64,000 nt of DNA from Anaeromyxobacter diazotrophicus (GCF_013340205.1 NZ_BJTG01000004.1:186001-250000); one strand, 5' to 3'. Shown: positions 35,663-46,907, counted from the stretch's first letter. Notes: generated by a model from the letters alone, not told the origin. Numbers and translations are program-made.

Positions 35663-38557
35663 GTGAAGAACATGTGGAAGTGCGCCGGCGCGCTCGCCGT
35701 CGCTTGTTGCGTCGCGCCCGCGTGGGCGCAGCCGTATCCTCCGCAGAACTGGCCCAACGCGCCGACCGGGAGTGCCTGGCAGGCGCTGTACCCGTATGCC
35801 GGGCAGTGCTCGACGACGTCGTTCGCGGGCCTGCCGGCGTGCACGCTCTCCAACGCCCCGTCGTTCGCCTGCGACGCGGGCGGCACGTCGAACCAGACCG
35901 CCGCGCCGTGGGGCAAGTGCGGGACGATCGCGCCGCCGGTTCTGAACCAGCCGCTCCTCACCGGCGACACCCAGCGCGCGAACAAGTACACGTGGGAGGT
36001 GCTGAACCCGCTCGACTACACGCCGGACACGACCACCTACCCGGGCGCCGATTACTACCAGATCGGCGTTCACGAAGCGTGGGGGTTCCAGGGCATCGCC
36101 TCGGCCGGCCTGTTCCCGAACCCGAAGCCGCTCGACCCGGCGGGCGTGCCGAACGGCAAGCAGTGGACCGGCCTCACCGACGCGAGCGGGAAGCCGCTCT
36201 ACACGCCGGTGTGGGGCGTCGGCCAGATCAACGTGAAGGGCGGCCCGATCACGACGACGCTGCAGTCCCTCGGCCTGTTCCCCAAGACCTCGTCGCCGTC
36301 CTCCTGGTCGCGCAACGACTACGTCGCCACCTGGCCCTCCATCAGCATCCGCGGCACGACCGGCCGCCCGGTGGTGGTGAAGTGGACGAACGAGTTCCCC
36401 AACAACCACCTCTTCTGCCCGCACCCGGAGGCCGCGGACTGGCCCTGCGCCATCGACCGTACGTTCATGGGGGTGAAGTCCGAGATCGACCCGCAGAAGG
36501 CGCCGGCGACCTTCCAGAACAACCCGCTGCCCTACAACGGCGTGAACCAGTTCGGCAGCCCGATGCAGCCCGACAACTCCTGGGTGACGCACCTCCACGG
36601 CGGGGAGATCCCGCCGCAGACGGACGGCTTCGCCGAGAAGTGGTTCGGCAACAAGAACACCGGCAAGCTCTACAGCCCGCAGCCGTGGCCGCTCGATCCC
36701 GCCTTCTTCCCGCCCCGGGGCGCGCTCCACGAGTACAAGGTCGGCACGGAGTTCTCCAACATCTTCCGGCCGGGCGGCGACCCCTCGGCCAACGGGCTCA
36801 CCTCCTGGTACTACGACACGTACGCCTACCCGATGGTCAACCGTGAGTCGACGATCTGGTTCCACGACCACACCCTCGGCAAGACCCACCACAACGTGGT
36901 GGCCGGGCCGGCCGGCTTCTTCCCGGTCAAGGATCCCTCGCGCCACCACGCCATCCAGGGCGGGAGGTGCACCGGCCCGGCCGGCGGCTGCGACTTCACC
37001 TGGGTGGACGTGCTGACCGAGCCGCGCGACGGGCTGGGGATCCCCAAGTACGACCTCTTCCTGGCGGTGCAGGATCGCGACTTCAACGCCGACGGCTCCC
37101 TCAACTTCCCGAACGGCATGGCGAGCGTGCCGGGCGCCTCCGGCTACGCCGTGGCCCCGGGCAACACCTCCTTCGCCCCGGGTCCGAACCCGCAGGTCCA
37201 CCCGGTGTGGGTGCCCGAGTACTTCGCCTCGAACGCGGTGGTGAACGGCGTCCTCTGGCCGAAGAAGAGCGTGGTGCCGGGCAACTACCGGATCCGGTTC
37301 GTCGACGGCTCGGACGCGCGCTGCTACAACGTGAGCTTCAGCACCCAGGACCCGTGGGCGAACCCGGTCATCGACCCCCTCACGAACGCGCCGGCGCCGA
37401 CGCGGCCCGATCCGAGCACGCTCCTCACGTTCACGATGATCGCGAACGAGCAGGGCTACCTGCCGCGGCCGGTGGCGACCCAGTCGTTCGCGATGTGCCC
37501 CGGCGAGCGGTACGAGATCGTGCTCGACTTCGAGGGGTTCGCCCCCGGCGCGCGCGTGTACATGGTGAACGACGCGGCGGCGCCGTTCCCCGGCGGCGGT
37601 AACGGCCCGTTCGATCCGGGGAGCCCGTACCCCGACATGGCCACCATCATGCGCTTCGACGTCGTCGCGCCGTCGAGCGCCGTCCCGGCCGTCCCGACCT
37701 GCGGCAGCGCCGCCCTGGCCGCGAACCAGCCGGCGAGCTGCCTCGCCATCCCGGCGGTCCTCGACTCGAGCTTCGACGACATCACCCATCTGCCGACGTG
37801 CGCCTCGCAGAGCGCGGCCGACACGGTGGGCAAGCGGTGCATCGCGGCGGTGCGTAACCTCTACCTCAACGAGCGCATCGACGGGACCACCGGCGCGTCC
37901 CTCGGCCTGCAGATCAACGGCGTGCCCTTCGAGTACGACGTCACCGAGACCCCGCGGGAGGGCACGTACGAGAAGTGGAACATCGTCAACCTGACCGTGG
38001 ACGCGCACCCCATCCACCCGCACCTCGTGAAGGCGCAGATCGTGCAGCGGCAGCTCTTCGACGTGACCGGCTACCGGCTCGCGCTCTGTCAGGGCGACCC
38101 GGCCGACAACGCCTGCACGCCGGGCACGACGCCGGGCGGGGTCATGCAGCTCATCCCCGACCCGACGCCCTTCCTGGCGAGCGCGTTCGATCCGGTCCCG
38201 CTCTCCGAGAAGGGCTGGAAGGACGCCATGCGCGCCATGCCGGGCGAGGTCCTCACCTTCGTCGCCAAGTGGGAGGGGAGCTGGAGGCAGGGCACGAGCG
38301 CGAAGGGCACGGACGTCACCGCGCCGGGCGCCGGGAACCCGAACTGCATGGTCCAGAGCACCTGCAACGTCACCAGCGGCGCCTACGGCTCGTCCGTGAG
38401 CTGCTCCAGCAGCTCGGCGAACACCTCCGCCTGCGGCGCGGGCAACGCCAGCACCTGGGTGTTCCCGAACGTCACCTCCGGCCCGTACGTGTGGCACTGC
38501 CACATCAACTCCCACGAGGACTCGGAGATGATGCGGTCGAGCCTGGTCGTGAAGTGA
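35663..38557 (+). CDS. large secreted multicopper oxidase
   Basis: 964 residues from GTG 35663 with AGGAGGGGG upstream and a signal peptide ending AWA-QPYPPQ. All four copper motifs are present: H310-L-H312-G-G, WFH401-D-H403-TLG, H782-P-I-H-P-H787 and H945-C-H-I-N-S-H951 with M956 as the likely type 1 axial ligand, so a complete T1 plus T2/T3 site. It is much longer than ordinary laccases (~500 aa); extra length lies in the first ~300 residues and in Cys-rich inserts (for example TCNVTSGAYGSSVSCSSSSA). Substrate (metal, phenol or other) unknown. Transcribed alone. Confidence 0.9.
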   Translation: MKNMWKCAGALAVACCVAPAWAQPYPPQNWPNAPTGSAWQALYPYAGQCSTTSFAGLPACTLSNAPSFACDAGGTSNQTAAPWGKCGTIAPPVLNQPLLTGDTQRANKYTWEVLNPLDYTPDTTTYPGADYYQIGVHEAWGFQGIASAGLFPNPKPLDPAGVPNGKQWTGLTDASGKPLYTPVWGVGQINVKGGPITTTLQSLGLFPKTSSPSSWSRNDYVATWPSISIRGTTGRPVVVKWTNEFPNNHLFCPHPEAADWPCAIDRTFMGVKSEIDPQKAPATFQNNPLPYNGVNQFGSPMQPDNSWVTHLHGGEIPPQTDGFAEKWFGNKNTGKLYSPQPWPLDPAFFPPRGALHEYKVGTEFSNIFRPGGDPSANGLTSWYYDTYAYPMVNRESTIWFHDHTLGKTHHNVVAGPAGFFPVKDPSRHHAIQGGRCTGPAGGCDFTWVDVLTEPRDGLGIPKYDLFLAVQDRDFNADGSLNFPNGMASVPGASGYAVAPGNTSFAPGPNPQVHPVWVPEYFASNAVVNGVLWPKKSVVPGNYRIRFVDGSDARCYNVSFSTQDPWANPVIDPLTNAPAPTRPDPSTLLTFTMIANEQGYLPRPVATQSFAMCPGERYEIVLDFEGFAPGARVYMVNDAAAPFPGGGNGPFDPGSPYPDMATIMRFDVVAPSSAVPAVPTCGSAALAANQPASCLAIPAVLDSSFDDITHLPTCASQSAADTVGKRCIAAVRNLYLNERIDGTTGASLGLQINGVPFEYDVTETPREGTYEKWNIVNLTVDAHPIHPHLVKAQIVQRQLFDVTGYRLALCQGDPADNACTPGTTPGGVMQLIPDPTPFLASAFDPVPLSEKGWKDAMRAMPGEVLTFVAKWEGSWRQGTSAKGTDVTAPGAGNPNCMVQSTCNVTSGAYGSSVSCSSSSANTSACGAGNASTWVFPNVTSGPYVWHCHINSHEDSEMMRSSLVVK

Positions 38558-38631
38558 CCGGGGTCGGCTGACGCTTCACCAGGGGCGGCGCCGTCCGGCG
38601 CCGCCCCTTCGCGTTCCGGGCTCGCGGCGCG

Positions 38632-39273
38632 TCACTTCCCGCGCTGCCGCCGGAAGGCGCGCGGTGGGCCGTGCGGTGCCGGCGCGGCGGCGCCGGAGGG
38701 CGCGGGCCCGGCGGAGGCCGGGGCGGGTCCCGCGCCGACCTCCCAGGTGGTGTCGAGGAGCTCGCCGGGCGCGAAGCCGGGCGCGTCGAGGCGCGCGCCT
38801 TGGACCGCGTCGCGCGCGCAGGCGATGAGCGAGGGGTCCGCGCCGCCGTCCGAGGCGACCTCGGCTCCGGTGACCTCCGCGCCGCCGGCGAAGGCGCGGA
38901 GCTGCAGCGCCAGCACGGTGGGGCCGGTCCCGCCGAGCCCGCCGCCGCGCAGGCATCGCGCGACCGGGGCGGTCAGCTCGGCCAGCGCGCGCGGCGGGAG
39001 CTGGACCGCGCGAGGCGCGGCCGCCTCCAGCGCCGGCGCGGGCGAAGGGAGCGCGGGAGCCGGCGGGGCGTCGGCCCGCGCCGCGCCGGCCTGGGCGAGC
39101 GGGGAGGGCGAGGGGACGCCGCCGCGGTCCTGCTCCACCGGCTCGGGCGCGAGGAGCGGCGCGGGGCGCGGCGCGCTCGAGGAGGAGCTGGTCGCTGCCA
39201 CCACCAACCCGACCGCGGCCGCTCCCAGGGCGACGATGGCTCCGGCCGCGAGCCAGGGCGCGCGCGGCCTCAC
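38632..39273 (-). CDS. membrane-anchored protein, TonB/AgmX-C-terminal-like
   Basis: 213 residues: short N-terminus, one TM helix (PWLAAGAIVALGAAAVGLVVAAT), a Ser/Pro/Ala-rich linker, and a C-terminal domain (VARCLRGGGLGGTGPTVLAL, ADPSLIACARDAVQGARLDAPG) with two cysteines reminiscent of the AgmX/TonB-C-like domains common in myxobacteria. GTG 39273 overlaps the upstream stop (GTGA). Function unknown. Confidence 0.6.
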   Translation of the reverse strand: MRPRAPWLAAGAIVALGAAAVGLVVAATSSSSSAPRPAPLLAPEPVEQDRGGVPSPSPLAQAGAARADAPPAPALPSPAPALEAAAPRAVQLPPRALAELTAPVARCLRGGGLGGTGPTVLALQLRAFAGGAEVTGAEVASDGGADPSLIACARDAVQGARLDAPGFAPGELLDTTWEVGAGPAPASAGPAPSGAAAPAPHGPPRAFRRQRGK

Positions 39274-39905
39274 GGCGCCTGCTCCGGCGCGCCACCCGCG
39301 GGAGGCGCTGCGGGGCCGGCGTGCGCCGCCTGCGGCGCCCCCGGGGCGGTGCCGGCCGCGCCGGCGAGCAGCGCGCGGGCCTCCCCGTCGGCCGCGAGGA
39401 GGGCCGCGTTGGCCGTCTCGAGCGGCGTGAGCACCGAGGTCTGCCGCGCCAGGCAGCGGCGGGCCGCTGCGCGGGCCGCCTCCACGCGGCGCGCGCGAGC
39501 GGGGTCGGCCGCGCTGGCCATCACCACCTCGAGCTCGATCCCCTCGGCGCGGCAGCCGAGGCGCGGGTCGACCGGCCACGGGCGCGCGAGGAGCTCGCGG
39601 TCGGCGTCCCAGGCGCGCCGGAGTCGCTCGCGCACGGCGGCGCCGCGCGCGTCCAGCGCGGGGGCGGCTGCCGCCTGGCGCTCCAGCCGGCCGAGGACGT
39701 CCTCCTCGTGCAGGCGCTTCATGGTGCGGATGGCGAGCATCCTGCCGTCGAGGAGCCGCGCGTGCGTGGAGAGCATCGAGCCGAGCAGCGCCTGATCCTC
39801 CGGCGGCCCCGGGGGCGGGAAAGGTCGCCCGACGAAGGTGGTGGTGGACGCCGTCGCTGCGCAGAGGACGAGCGCCTGGACTGCCGTCAGGAGAGGGAGC
39901 GGCAT
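39270..39905 (-). CDS. hypothetical secreted helical protein
   Basis: 211 residues with a signal-like start (MPLPLLTAVQALVLCAATAS) and a mostly helical body rich in Ala/Arg (RTMKRLHEEDVLGRLERQAA, ARRVEAARAAARRCLARQTS). Two cysteines may pair. No domain recognised. It is translationally coupled to the membrane protein encoded next. Confidence 0.55.
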   Translation of the reverse strand: MPLPLLTAVQALVLCAATASTTTFVGRPFPPPGPPEDQALLGSMLSTHARLLDGRMLAIRTMKRLHEEDVLGRLERQAAAAPALDARGAAVRERLRRAWDADRELLARPWPVDPRLGCRAEGIELEVVMASAADPARARRVEAARAAARRCLARQTSVLTPLETANAALLAADGEARALLAGAAGTAPGAPQAAHAGPAAPPAGGAPEQAP

Positions 39906-39974
39906 GTGCGCATGATACCCCCGGCGCCGGCGCTCCTCGCACGGCGCGGCGCGCCGCCACAGGGCCCAGGCGGG

Positions 39975-41291
39975 TCAGGGCCGGGTCGTGCGCGGGGCCG
40001 CCTTCTTCTTGGCCTTCGCGTGCGGCGCGCTCTTCTTCACGTGCTTCGCGGCCGCGCCGTGGCCCCGCTGCGGCGCCTTCCTGGGAGCGTCGTGCACCTT
40101 GAACCCGTGCAGCACCTGCTGCTGCGGGGCCTCGACGCGGGGCGGCGGAGGGGGCGGCGGCGGCACGTACGGATCGTCGTCGCTGGCGGAGACGAGCGCC
40201 GCCGGCGTGCCGTCCGGCACGCGATACCGGTCGCGCTCGACCTCGAGCTGCCCCGAGGCCCGCTGCAGCCAGGCGCGGTTTCCGGCGTCGAGCCCGGTCG
40301 CCTCGAGGGTGGCGGCGGCGCCGGCGCGATCCCCGGCGCGCGCCTGGAGCGCGGAGAGGTAGAGCGCGGCGCGCGCGCGCTCGACCTGCGGGCTGCCGGC
40401 GGCGTCGCCCGCGAGGCGGCGCAGCGGCGCCAGCGCCTCCTCGGGCGGGAGCTCGCGCGACAGGGCGAGCTTGGCGAGCCCGAAGGTCGCGCGGGCGTGG
40501 GGCCCGTCGCCCGCGGCGTCTCCGCCCGACCGTCCGGCGGCGAGCGCCTTGGCCGAGGCGTCGAGCGCGGCGGCGTAGGCGACGCGCGCGTCGGCGGCGC
40601 GGCCGGAGCGGCGCAGGAGGTCGCCGCGGAGCGCGAGGGCGGCCGGCAGCTCGGGGTCGGCGGCGAGCGCGCGCTCGAGCGACTCCGCGGCGGCGGCGCC
40701 GTTGCCGGCGACGAGGGCGACGCGCGCCGAGATCACGTCCGCGAGGCCGCCCGGGCCCGCGCGGTTCGCGTACTCGAGCGCGGTGCCCGCCTTGCCGTCG
40801 CGCAGCGCGAGCCACGCGACCGCCAGCTGCGCCTCCGCGGGCACGCGCGAGGCGCGCATGGGCTCGACGAGCAGCGCGTTCGCCTCGGCCGCCGCCGGGC
40901 TCTCCCGGAAGTCCGCGGCGAGGAGGGCGAGCGCGAGCGCGCGGAGCGAGCCGGCCCGCTGCGGATCGAGGCGCGCCGCGCGGACTCCGAGCAGGTCCGC
41001 GGCGCGCTGCGCGCCGAGCCAGGTGTCCGCGCGCACGAGCTGGCGGGCGCGCGCCAGCGAGAGCTCGACGATGCGCTGGTCCTGGTGCGACCGGTAAGCG
41101 TAGACGCCGAGGGCGGCCGCGGCGGCCAGCGCCAGGGCGAGCGCTACCTTGGCCCAGCGCGGAAAGCCCCGCCCGCCGGGCGCGCGTCCGGCGGGGAGGC
41201 CTTCCTGGATGTCCTCGGGATCGACCTCGACCGGCTCGTCACCGGGAGGAGAGCCAGGGTCGTGGGGCCCGGGCGCGGCGGGAGGTGCCAT
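39975..41291 (-). CDS. membrane-anchored TPR-repeat protein
   Basis: 438 residues: cytoplasmic acidic N-terminus, one TM helix (~46-66, WAKVALALALAAAAALGVYA), then TPR-like helical repeats (ARQLVRADTWLGAQRAADLL, AAESLERALAADPELPAALA and LRGDLLRRSGRAADARVAYA). The tail is a poly-Pro stretch followed by a very basic Lys/His/Ala end. A scaffold role is likely but unproven. The start lacks a clear RBS and is uncertain. Confidence 0.6.
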   Translation of the reverse strand: MAPPAAPGPHDPGSPPGDEPVEVDPEDIQEGLPAGRAPGGRGFPRWAKVALALALAAAAALGVYAYRSHQDQRIVELSLARARQLVRADTWLGAQRAADLLGVRAARLDPQRAGSLRALALALLAADFRESPAAAEANALLVEPMRASRVPAEAQLAVAWLALRDGKAGTALEYANRAGPGGLADVISARVALVAGNGAAAAESLERALAADPELPAALALRGDLLRRSGRAADARVAYAAALDASAKALAAGRSGGDAAGDGPHARATFGLAKLALSRELPPEEALAPLRRLAGDAAGSPQVERARAALYLSALQARAGDRAGAAATLEATGLDAGNRAWLQRASGQLEVERDRYRVPDGTPAALVSASDDDPYVPPPPPPPPRVEAPQQQVLHGFKVHDAPRKAPQRGHGAAAKHVKKSAPHAKAKKKAAPRTTRP

Positions 41292-41312
41292 CCGCAGCTG
41301 CGGCCGGGAACG

Positions 41313-41537
41313 CTACGGCGTGCCCTGGCCCTTGATCTCGCGCTCGTCCTCGCGGGCGACGCCGGAGAGCACGTCATTCACGGACGGGAACCGCATGATC
41401 TCGCCGCGAGCGATGCGCCACGCCTGCTGCACGATCCACGAGAGGGAGCGGTCCTGACGGTTCGCCTCTGCCTGGATCTCGTTGAGCATGTCCTCGGGAA
41501 AGTACAGGGACTGCTTGCGCTTGTCGGTACCGGGCAT
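41313..41537 (-). CDS. ribbon-helix-helix protein, TIGR04563-like
   Basis: 74 residues from ATG 41537 (GGAG 5 nt upstream; a GTG at 41543 is the alternative). MPGTDKRKQSLYFPEDMLNE followed by IQAEANRQDRSLSWIVQQAW reads as a ribbon strand plus two helices, a small DNA-binding fold that I recall as a myxobacterial family. No toxin gene is adjacent, so an antitoxin role is not supported. It lies 21 nt before the TPR gene. Confidence 0.7.
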   Translation of the reverse strand: MPGTDKRKQSLYFPEDMLNEIQAEANRQDRSLSWIVQQAWRIARGEIMRFPSVNDVLSGVAREDEREIKGQGTP

Positions 41538-41575
41538 CGCCACTCCGTCCCCCTTGGGGTAAGTGTGTTGGGTAG

Positions 41576-41605
41576 CTTGTACGTTAGGCTCGGCCGCCTG
41601 GTCAA
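41576..41605 (-). promoter_or_regulatory. candidate promoter of the RHH gene
   Basis: Minus strand TTGACC (41605-41600), 18-nt spacer, TACAAG (41581-41576); 5/6 and 4/6 consensus matches, about 40 nt before the ATG. Confidence 0.4.
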
Positions 41606-41651
41606 GTTACCGGCGATCGAGGCACATTGTGCGACAGACTGCCGCAGGCTC

Positions 41652-41685
41652 AAAAAAATGAGGAGCCGGCATTGCTGCCGGCTCC
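41652..41685 (-). terminator. rho-independent terminator (minus strand)
   Basis: A perfect 10-bp stem GGAGCCGGCA / TGCCGGCTCC (41662-41671 and 41676-41685) with a 4-nt loop, followed on the minus strand by TCATTTTTTT (the A-tract at 41652-41658 of the plus strand). It can only end transcripts running leftward, and no recognised gene reads into it from the right. Confidence 0.85.
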
Positions 41686-41690
41686 CCGGT

Positions 41691-41725
41691 GGGCCTAGAG
41701 GGGGAGGGGGGGGACCCCTAGGCCC
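41691..41725. repeat. hairpin with G-rich loop
   Basis: GGGCCTAG (41691-41698) pairs with CTAGGCCC (41718-41725); the 19-nt loop is purine-rich with G5 and G7 runs on the plus strand. It adjoins the terminator and may be part of the same minus-strand RNA. Confidence 0.6.
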
Positions 41726-41932
41726 AGCACCACGTAATCTTCACTCAACAACGAGGAACCCTACCATCGCATTCCCGACTCGACCGGGCAACAATGCGGC
41801 CACCGGAATCGGCCTTCGCCGGATGGGTTCGTCGCCAGCCACCCTTGAACGGCTCGCCCCGCCCGAGCATTCCCCGCGTCGCGCGCCGACCGGTTCACGG
41901 CGCCGCGGCTCGCGAAAAGACGAGGGACGACG

Positions 41933-42946
41933 GTGAAGCCCAGCTCGCTCCTCCCGTTCGAGGCCGCCGTCCTCGGCACCGTGCGCCGCCGCGCCCTGGT
42001 CCCGCCGGGCGCCTCGGTGCTCGTGGCGCTGTCCGGAGGCCCCGACTCCACGGCGCTCTTGCGGGCGCTCGCGGCGCTCCGCGGCGCCGGCGAGCTGGCG
42101 GCGCTCCACGCCTGTCACGTCGACCACCAGCTGCGGGCCGGGAGCGCCGCGGACGCGGACTTCTGCGCCGCCACCTGCGACGCGCTGCGCGTCCCGCTCC
42201 TCCGGCGGGCGGTCGAGGTCGGGGCGCGCGGCGGGCTGCAGGAGGCCGCCCGGCGCGCGCGCTACCGGGCGCTCGCCGGCGCGGCCGAGGCCTGCGGCGC
42301 GGCCTGGATCGCCACCGGCCACACGCTCACGGACCAGGCCGAGACGGTGCTCCTCCGGCTGCTGCGCGGCGCCGGCGCCCGCGGCCTCGCCGGCATCCCG
42401 GCGCGGCGCGGGCGGTTCGTCCGGCCGCTCCTCGATCGGACCCGGCGCGAGGTGCTCGACTACCTGGCGGCGAGCGGCGCCGCCTTCCTCTCGGACCCGA
42501 GCAACGCGTCGCCGCGCTTCCTGCGCAACCGCGTGCGGCACGAGCTCGCGCCGCTCCTCGAATCCCTGGCGCCCGGCGCGGCGCGGCGGCTGGCGCGGGT
42601 GGCGGACCTCCTGCGCGACGACGACCGGGCGCTCGAGCGGGCGGCGCGCCGGCTCGCCCCCCGCGGCGCGACGGCGGTGGAGGCCGGCCGGCTCGCCGCG
42701 GCGCCGCTCGCGGTGCAGCGCCGCGCCGTGCGCAGGCTGTGGCGCGCCGCGACCGGATCGCGGCGCGCGCTGGAGGCGGTGCACGTGGAGGCGGCGCTGC
42801 GCCTCCTGGCGGGCGGCCGCCGGGTGGCGGGGCCGGTCGCGCTGCCAGGCGGGCGGGCGGCGTGGTGCGCGGGCGGGCGCCTCCAGCTCGGCGTCACCGC
42901 GACGCGGCGCGGCTTCCCGGTGCGGCCGCGCGCCGGCGCTCGCTGA
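41933..42946 (+). CDS. tilS: tRNA(Ile)-lysidine synthetase TilS
   Basis: 337 residues, GTG start. PP-loop VLVALSGGPDSTALLRALAA, CHVDHQLRAGSAADADFC, WIATGHTLTDQAETVLLRLL and the RPLLDRTRREVLDYLAASGA / SNASPRFLRNRVRHELAPLL segments. It makes lysidine at C34 of tRNA-Ile(CAU). The C-terminal domain is short, as in compact TilS proteins. It precedes ftsH, as in many bacteria. Confidence 0.93.
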   Translation: MKPSSLLPFEAAVLGTVRRRALVPPGASVLVALSGGPDSTALLRALAALRGAGELAALHACHVDHQLRAGSAADADFCAATCDALRVPLLRRAVEVGARGGLQEAARRARYRALAGAAEACGAAWIATGHTLTDQAETVLLRLLRGAGARGLAGIPARRGRFVRPLLDRTRREVLDYLAASGAAFLSDPSNASPRFLRNRVRHELAPLLESLAPGAARRLARVADLLRDDDRALERAARRLAPRGATAVEAGRLAAAPLAVQRRAVRRLWRAATGSRRALEAVHVEAALRLLAGGRRVAGPVALPGGRAAWCAGGRLQLGVTATRRGFPVRPRAGAR

Positions 42947-43014
42947 GGGTGCGCTCCCGCGCCCGCCAGGCGAGCGAGACGGCGTGCGTGAGCCCTGCGG
43001 GCGCCCGCAGGCCC

Positions 43015-43023
43015 TGCTATAAC
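43015..43023 (+). promoter_or_regulatory. extended -10 element upstream of ftsH
   Basis: TGCTATAAC, 102 nt before the TTG start and just past the tilS stop. Confidence 0.45.
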
Positions 43024-43125
43024 CATCGAGCCTGAGCGGCGCGAGGCCCTCGCCCGGATCCCGGAAGAGACCGGGCACCCCGGGGGTTCTGCGGACCAGC
43101 GTCTTCTCGGAAGGGGAACAGAGCC

Positions 43126-45048
<1,923 letters not shown>

Positions 45049-45096
45049 GCGCGGCTCCCCGGCGGGGACGGCCCCCGCCCTGCGGCCGCGCTGGCC

Positions 45097-45963
45097 GTGC
45101 GAGGCATCGTGAATCCGCTGCGCATCGGGGCCCGCGTCTTCGACGGGCCGGGCCCCTTCCTCATGGGCGTCGTGAACGCGACGCCCGACTCGTTCTCGGA
45201 CGGCGGCCGCTTCCTCGACCCCGAGGCGGCGCGGGCGCACGCGCTGCGGCTCGTGGCCGAGGGCGCCGACCTGCTCGACCTGGGAGGCGAGTCCACCCGC
45301 CCCGGCGCGGCGGAGGTCTCGGTCGCGGAGGAGCTCCGGCGGGTGGTGCCGGTGGTGGAGGCGATCCGCGCGGCGGGCTGCACGGCCCCGATCTCCGTCG
45401 ACACCCGCAAGGCGGCGGTGGCGCGGGCGGCGCTCGCCGCCGGGGCGGACCTGGTGAACGACGTCTCGGCGCTGGCCGACCCCGCCATGGCGGAGGTGGT
45501 GGCCGCGACCGGCGCCCCGGTGGTGCTCATGCACATGCGGGGCACCCCGGCCGACATGGCGTCGCGCGCCGTGTACGCGGACGTGGGGGCCGAGGTGGAG
45601 CGCGAGCTGGCGGAGGCGCTCGCGCGCGCGGTGCGGCTCGGGATCCCGGAGGCGCGTGTCGTGCTCGACCCGGGGCTCGGCTTCGCGAAGCGCCCCGAGC
45701 ACGACCTCCGCCTGCTGGCGGAGCTGCCCCGGCTCCGGCGGCTGGGGCGCCCCCTCCTGGTGGGGCCTTCCCGGAAGAGCTTCATCGGGCGGACGACCGG
45801 CGCCGCGGTGGCCGACCGGCTCCCGGGCACGCTCGCCGCCGTGACCGCCTGCGTGCTGGCGGGGGTCGAGCTGGTGCGCGTGCACGACGTCGCCGCGGCC
45901 CGCCAGGCCGCGCAGGTGGCCGCCGCCATCCGGTCCGCTTCCAGTTCCGCCGGAGAGGGCTAA
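45097..45963 (+). CDS. folP: dihydropteroate synthase
   Basis: 288 residues. TIM barrel with LMGVVNATPDSFSDGGRFLD, LLDLGGESTRPGAAEVSVAE, ISVDTRKAAVARAALAAGAD, LVNDVSAL, VLMHMRGTPADM and LLVGPSRKSFIGRT, the full pterin and pABA sites. It condenses pABA with hydroxymethyl-dihydropterin diphosphate for folate. GTG 45109 (GAGG 4 nt upstream) is an alternative start. Confidence 0.95.
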   Translation: MRGIVNPLRIGARVFDGPGPFLMGVVNATPDSFSDGGRFLDPEAARAHALRLVAEGADLLDLGGESTRPGAAEVSVAEELRRVVPVVEAIRAAGCTAPISVDTRKAAVARAALAAGADLVNDVSALADPAMAEVVAATGAPVVLMHMRGTPADMASRAVYADVGAEVERELAEALARAVRLGIPEARVVLDPGLGFAKRPEHDLRLLAELPRLRRLGRPLLVGPSRKSFIGRTTGAAVADRLPGTLAAVTACVLAGVELVRVHDVAAARQAAQVAAAIRSASSSAGEG

Positions 45964-46010
45964 ACTGACGTGCGTGCGAGCCACCGACGAGCAGCCGGAG
46001 CGCCCCTGAG

Positions 46011-46907
46011 ATGACGGCCCTCGCGGTGGCCGTGCCGGGCTTCGTGCAGTACCTCCTGGGCCCGGGGTCCACCTGGCGCGAGGTGGGGCTCGCCCTGGCG
46101 GACCTCGCCGTGGTGGGCTTCCTCGTCTACCGCGTGCTCCTCCTCATCCGGGGCACGCGCGCCATCAACGTCCTCGTCGGCCTGTTCCTGCTCGGCATCG
46201 GCTACCTCGCCTCGCAGTGGGCGAACCTGGTCGCGCTCAACTGGGTCCTCGGGCACTTCCTCAGCTACTCGTTCATCTTCGGCGTCATCGTCCTGTTCCA
46301 GGCGGACATCCGCCGCGGGCTCGCCCACCTCGGGCGCGGCACCTTCCTGGTGGGCCTCAGCGTCGACGAGCGCCACGCGCAGGTCGGGGTGGTGGACGCC
46401 GTCGCGCGCGCCGCGGTCGAGCTGGCGCGCCGGCGGCACGGCGCGCTCATCGCGGTGGAGCGCATCGGCGACCTCTCCGAGATCGCCGAGACGGGCGTCC
46501 GGATCGACGCCGCCGCCTCCGCCGAGCTCCTCCTGGCGCTGTTCCAGCCGGGCGGCGCGCTCCACGACGGGGCGGTCGTGCTGCAGCGCGGGCGCCTGGC
46601 CGCGGCGCGCTGCCTGCTCCCGCTCACCGTCTCCCCGAAGCTGCGCGACGTGGGGACGCGCCACCGGGCCGCCGTCGGCCTCGCCGAGGAGGTGGACGCG
46701 GCGGTGGTGGTGGTCTCCGAGGAGCGGGGCGAGATCTCGCTCGCGGTGGAGGGCGTGCTGCACCGCAGGCTGGACGAGGGCGCCCTGCGCCAGCTCCTGG
46801 CGCGGCTGCTCGTCGAGCCCGAGCCGCGGGGCCTGGCGGGGCTCCTCGCGCGCGTCGCGCGCCCGCCCTCGCAGGACCCGCCGGAGGATCGCCGTGCAGC
46901 AGTCTAA
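46011..46907 (+). CDS. cdaA: diadenylate cyclase CdaA (c-di-AMP synthase)
   Basis: 298 residues: three N-terminal membrane helices (~25-105), then the DAC domain with [20 protein letters not shown], the D-G-A motif in [19 protein letters not shown] and the RHR motif in [20 protein letters not shown]. It makes c-di-AMP, a signal for potassium and cell-wall homeostasis. Coupled with cdaR and glmM as in Firmicutes. TAAACT at 45961-45966 (overlapping the folP stop) could be its -10. Confidence 0.95.
   Translation: MTALAVAVPGFVQYLLGPGSTWREVGLALADLAVVGFLVYRVLLLIRGTRAINVLVGLFLLGIGYLASQWANLVALNWVLGHFLSYSFIFGVIVLFQADIRRGLAHLGRGTFLVGLSVDERHAQVGVVDAVARAAVELARRRHGALIAVERIGDLSEIAETGVRIDAAASAELLLALFQPGGALHDGAVVLQRGRLAAARCLLPLTVSPKLRDVGTRHRAAVGLAEEVDAAVVVVSEERGEISLAVEGVLHRRLDEGALRQLLARLLVEPEPRGLAGLLARVARPPSQDPPEDRRAAV

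Larger units (their letters stand above)
41544..41932. other. intergenic region with RHH promoter, terminator and possible small RNA
   Basis: 389 nt between the divergent RHH and tilS genes. Contains a candidate minus-strand promoter (41576-41605), a strong minus-strand terminator (41652-41685), a second hairpin (41691-41725) enclosing a G-rich loop, and a tiny minus-strand reading frame 41741-41767 (MVGFLVVE) without a good RBS. No protein-coding gene is supported. Confidence 0.55.

Noticed and set aside
35438-38515. A 1025-codon minus-strand frame antisense to the multicopper oxidase
   Set aside because: No recognisable domain or RBS; the oxidase on the other strand has all copper motifs in frame.
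41313-41537. RHH protein as the antitoxin of a toxin-antitoxin pair
   Set aside because: No small toxin-like gene is adjacent; the downstream gene is a TPR membrane protein.
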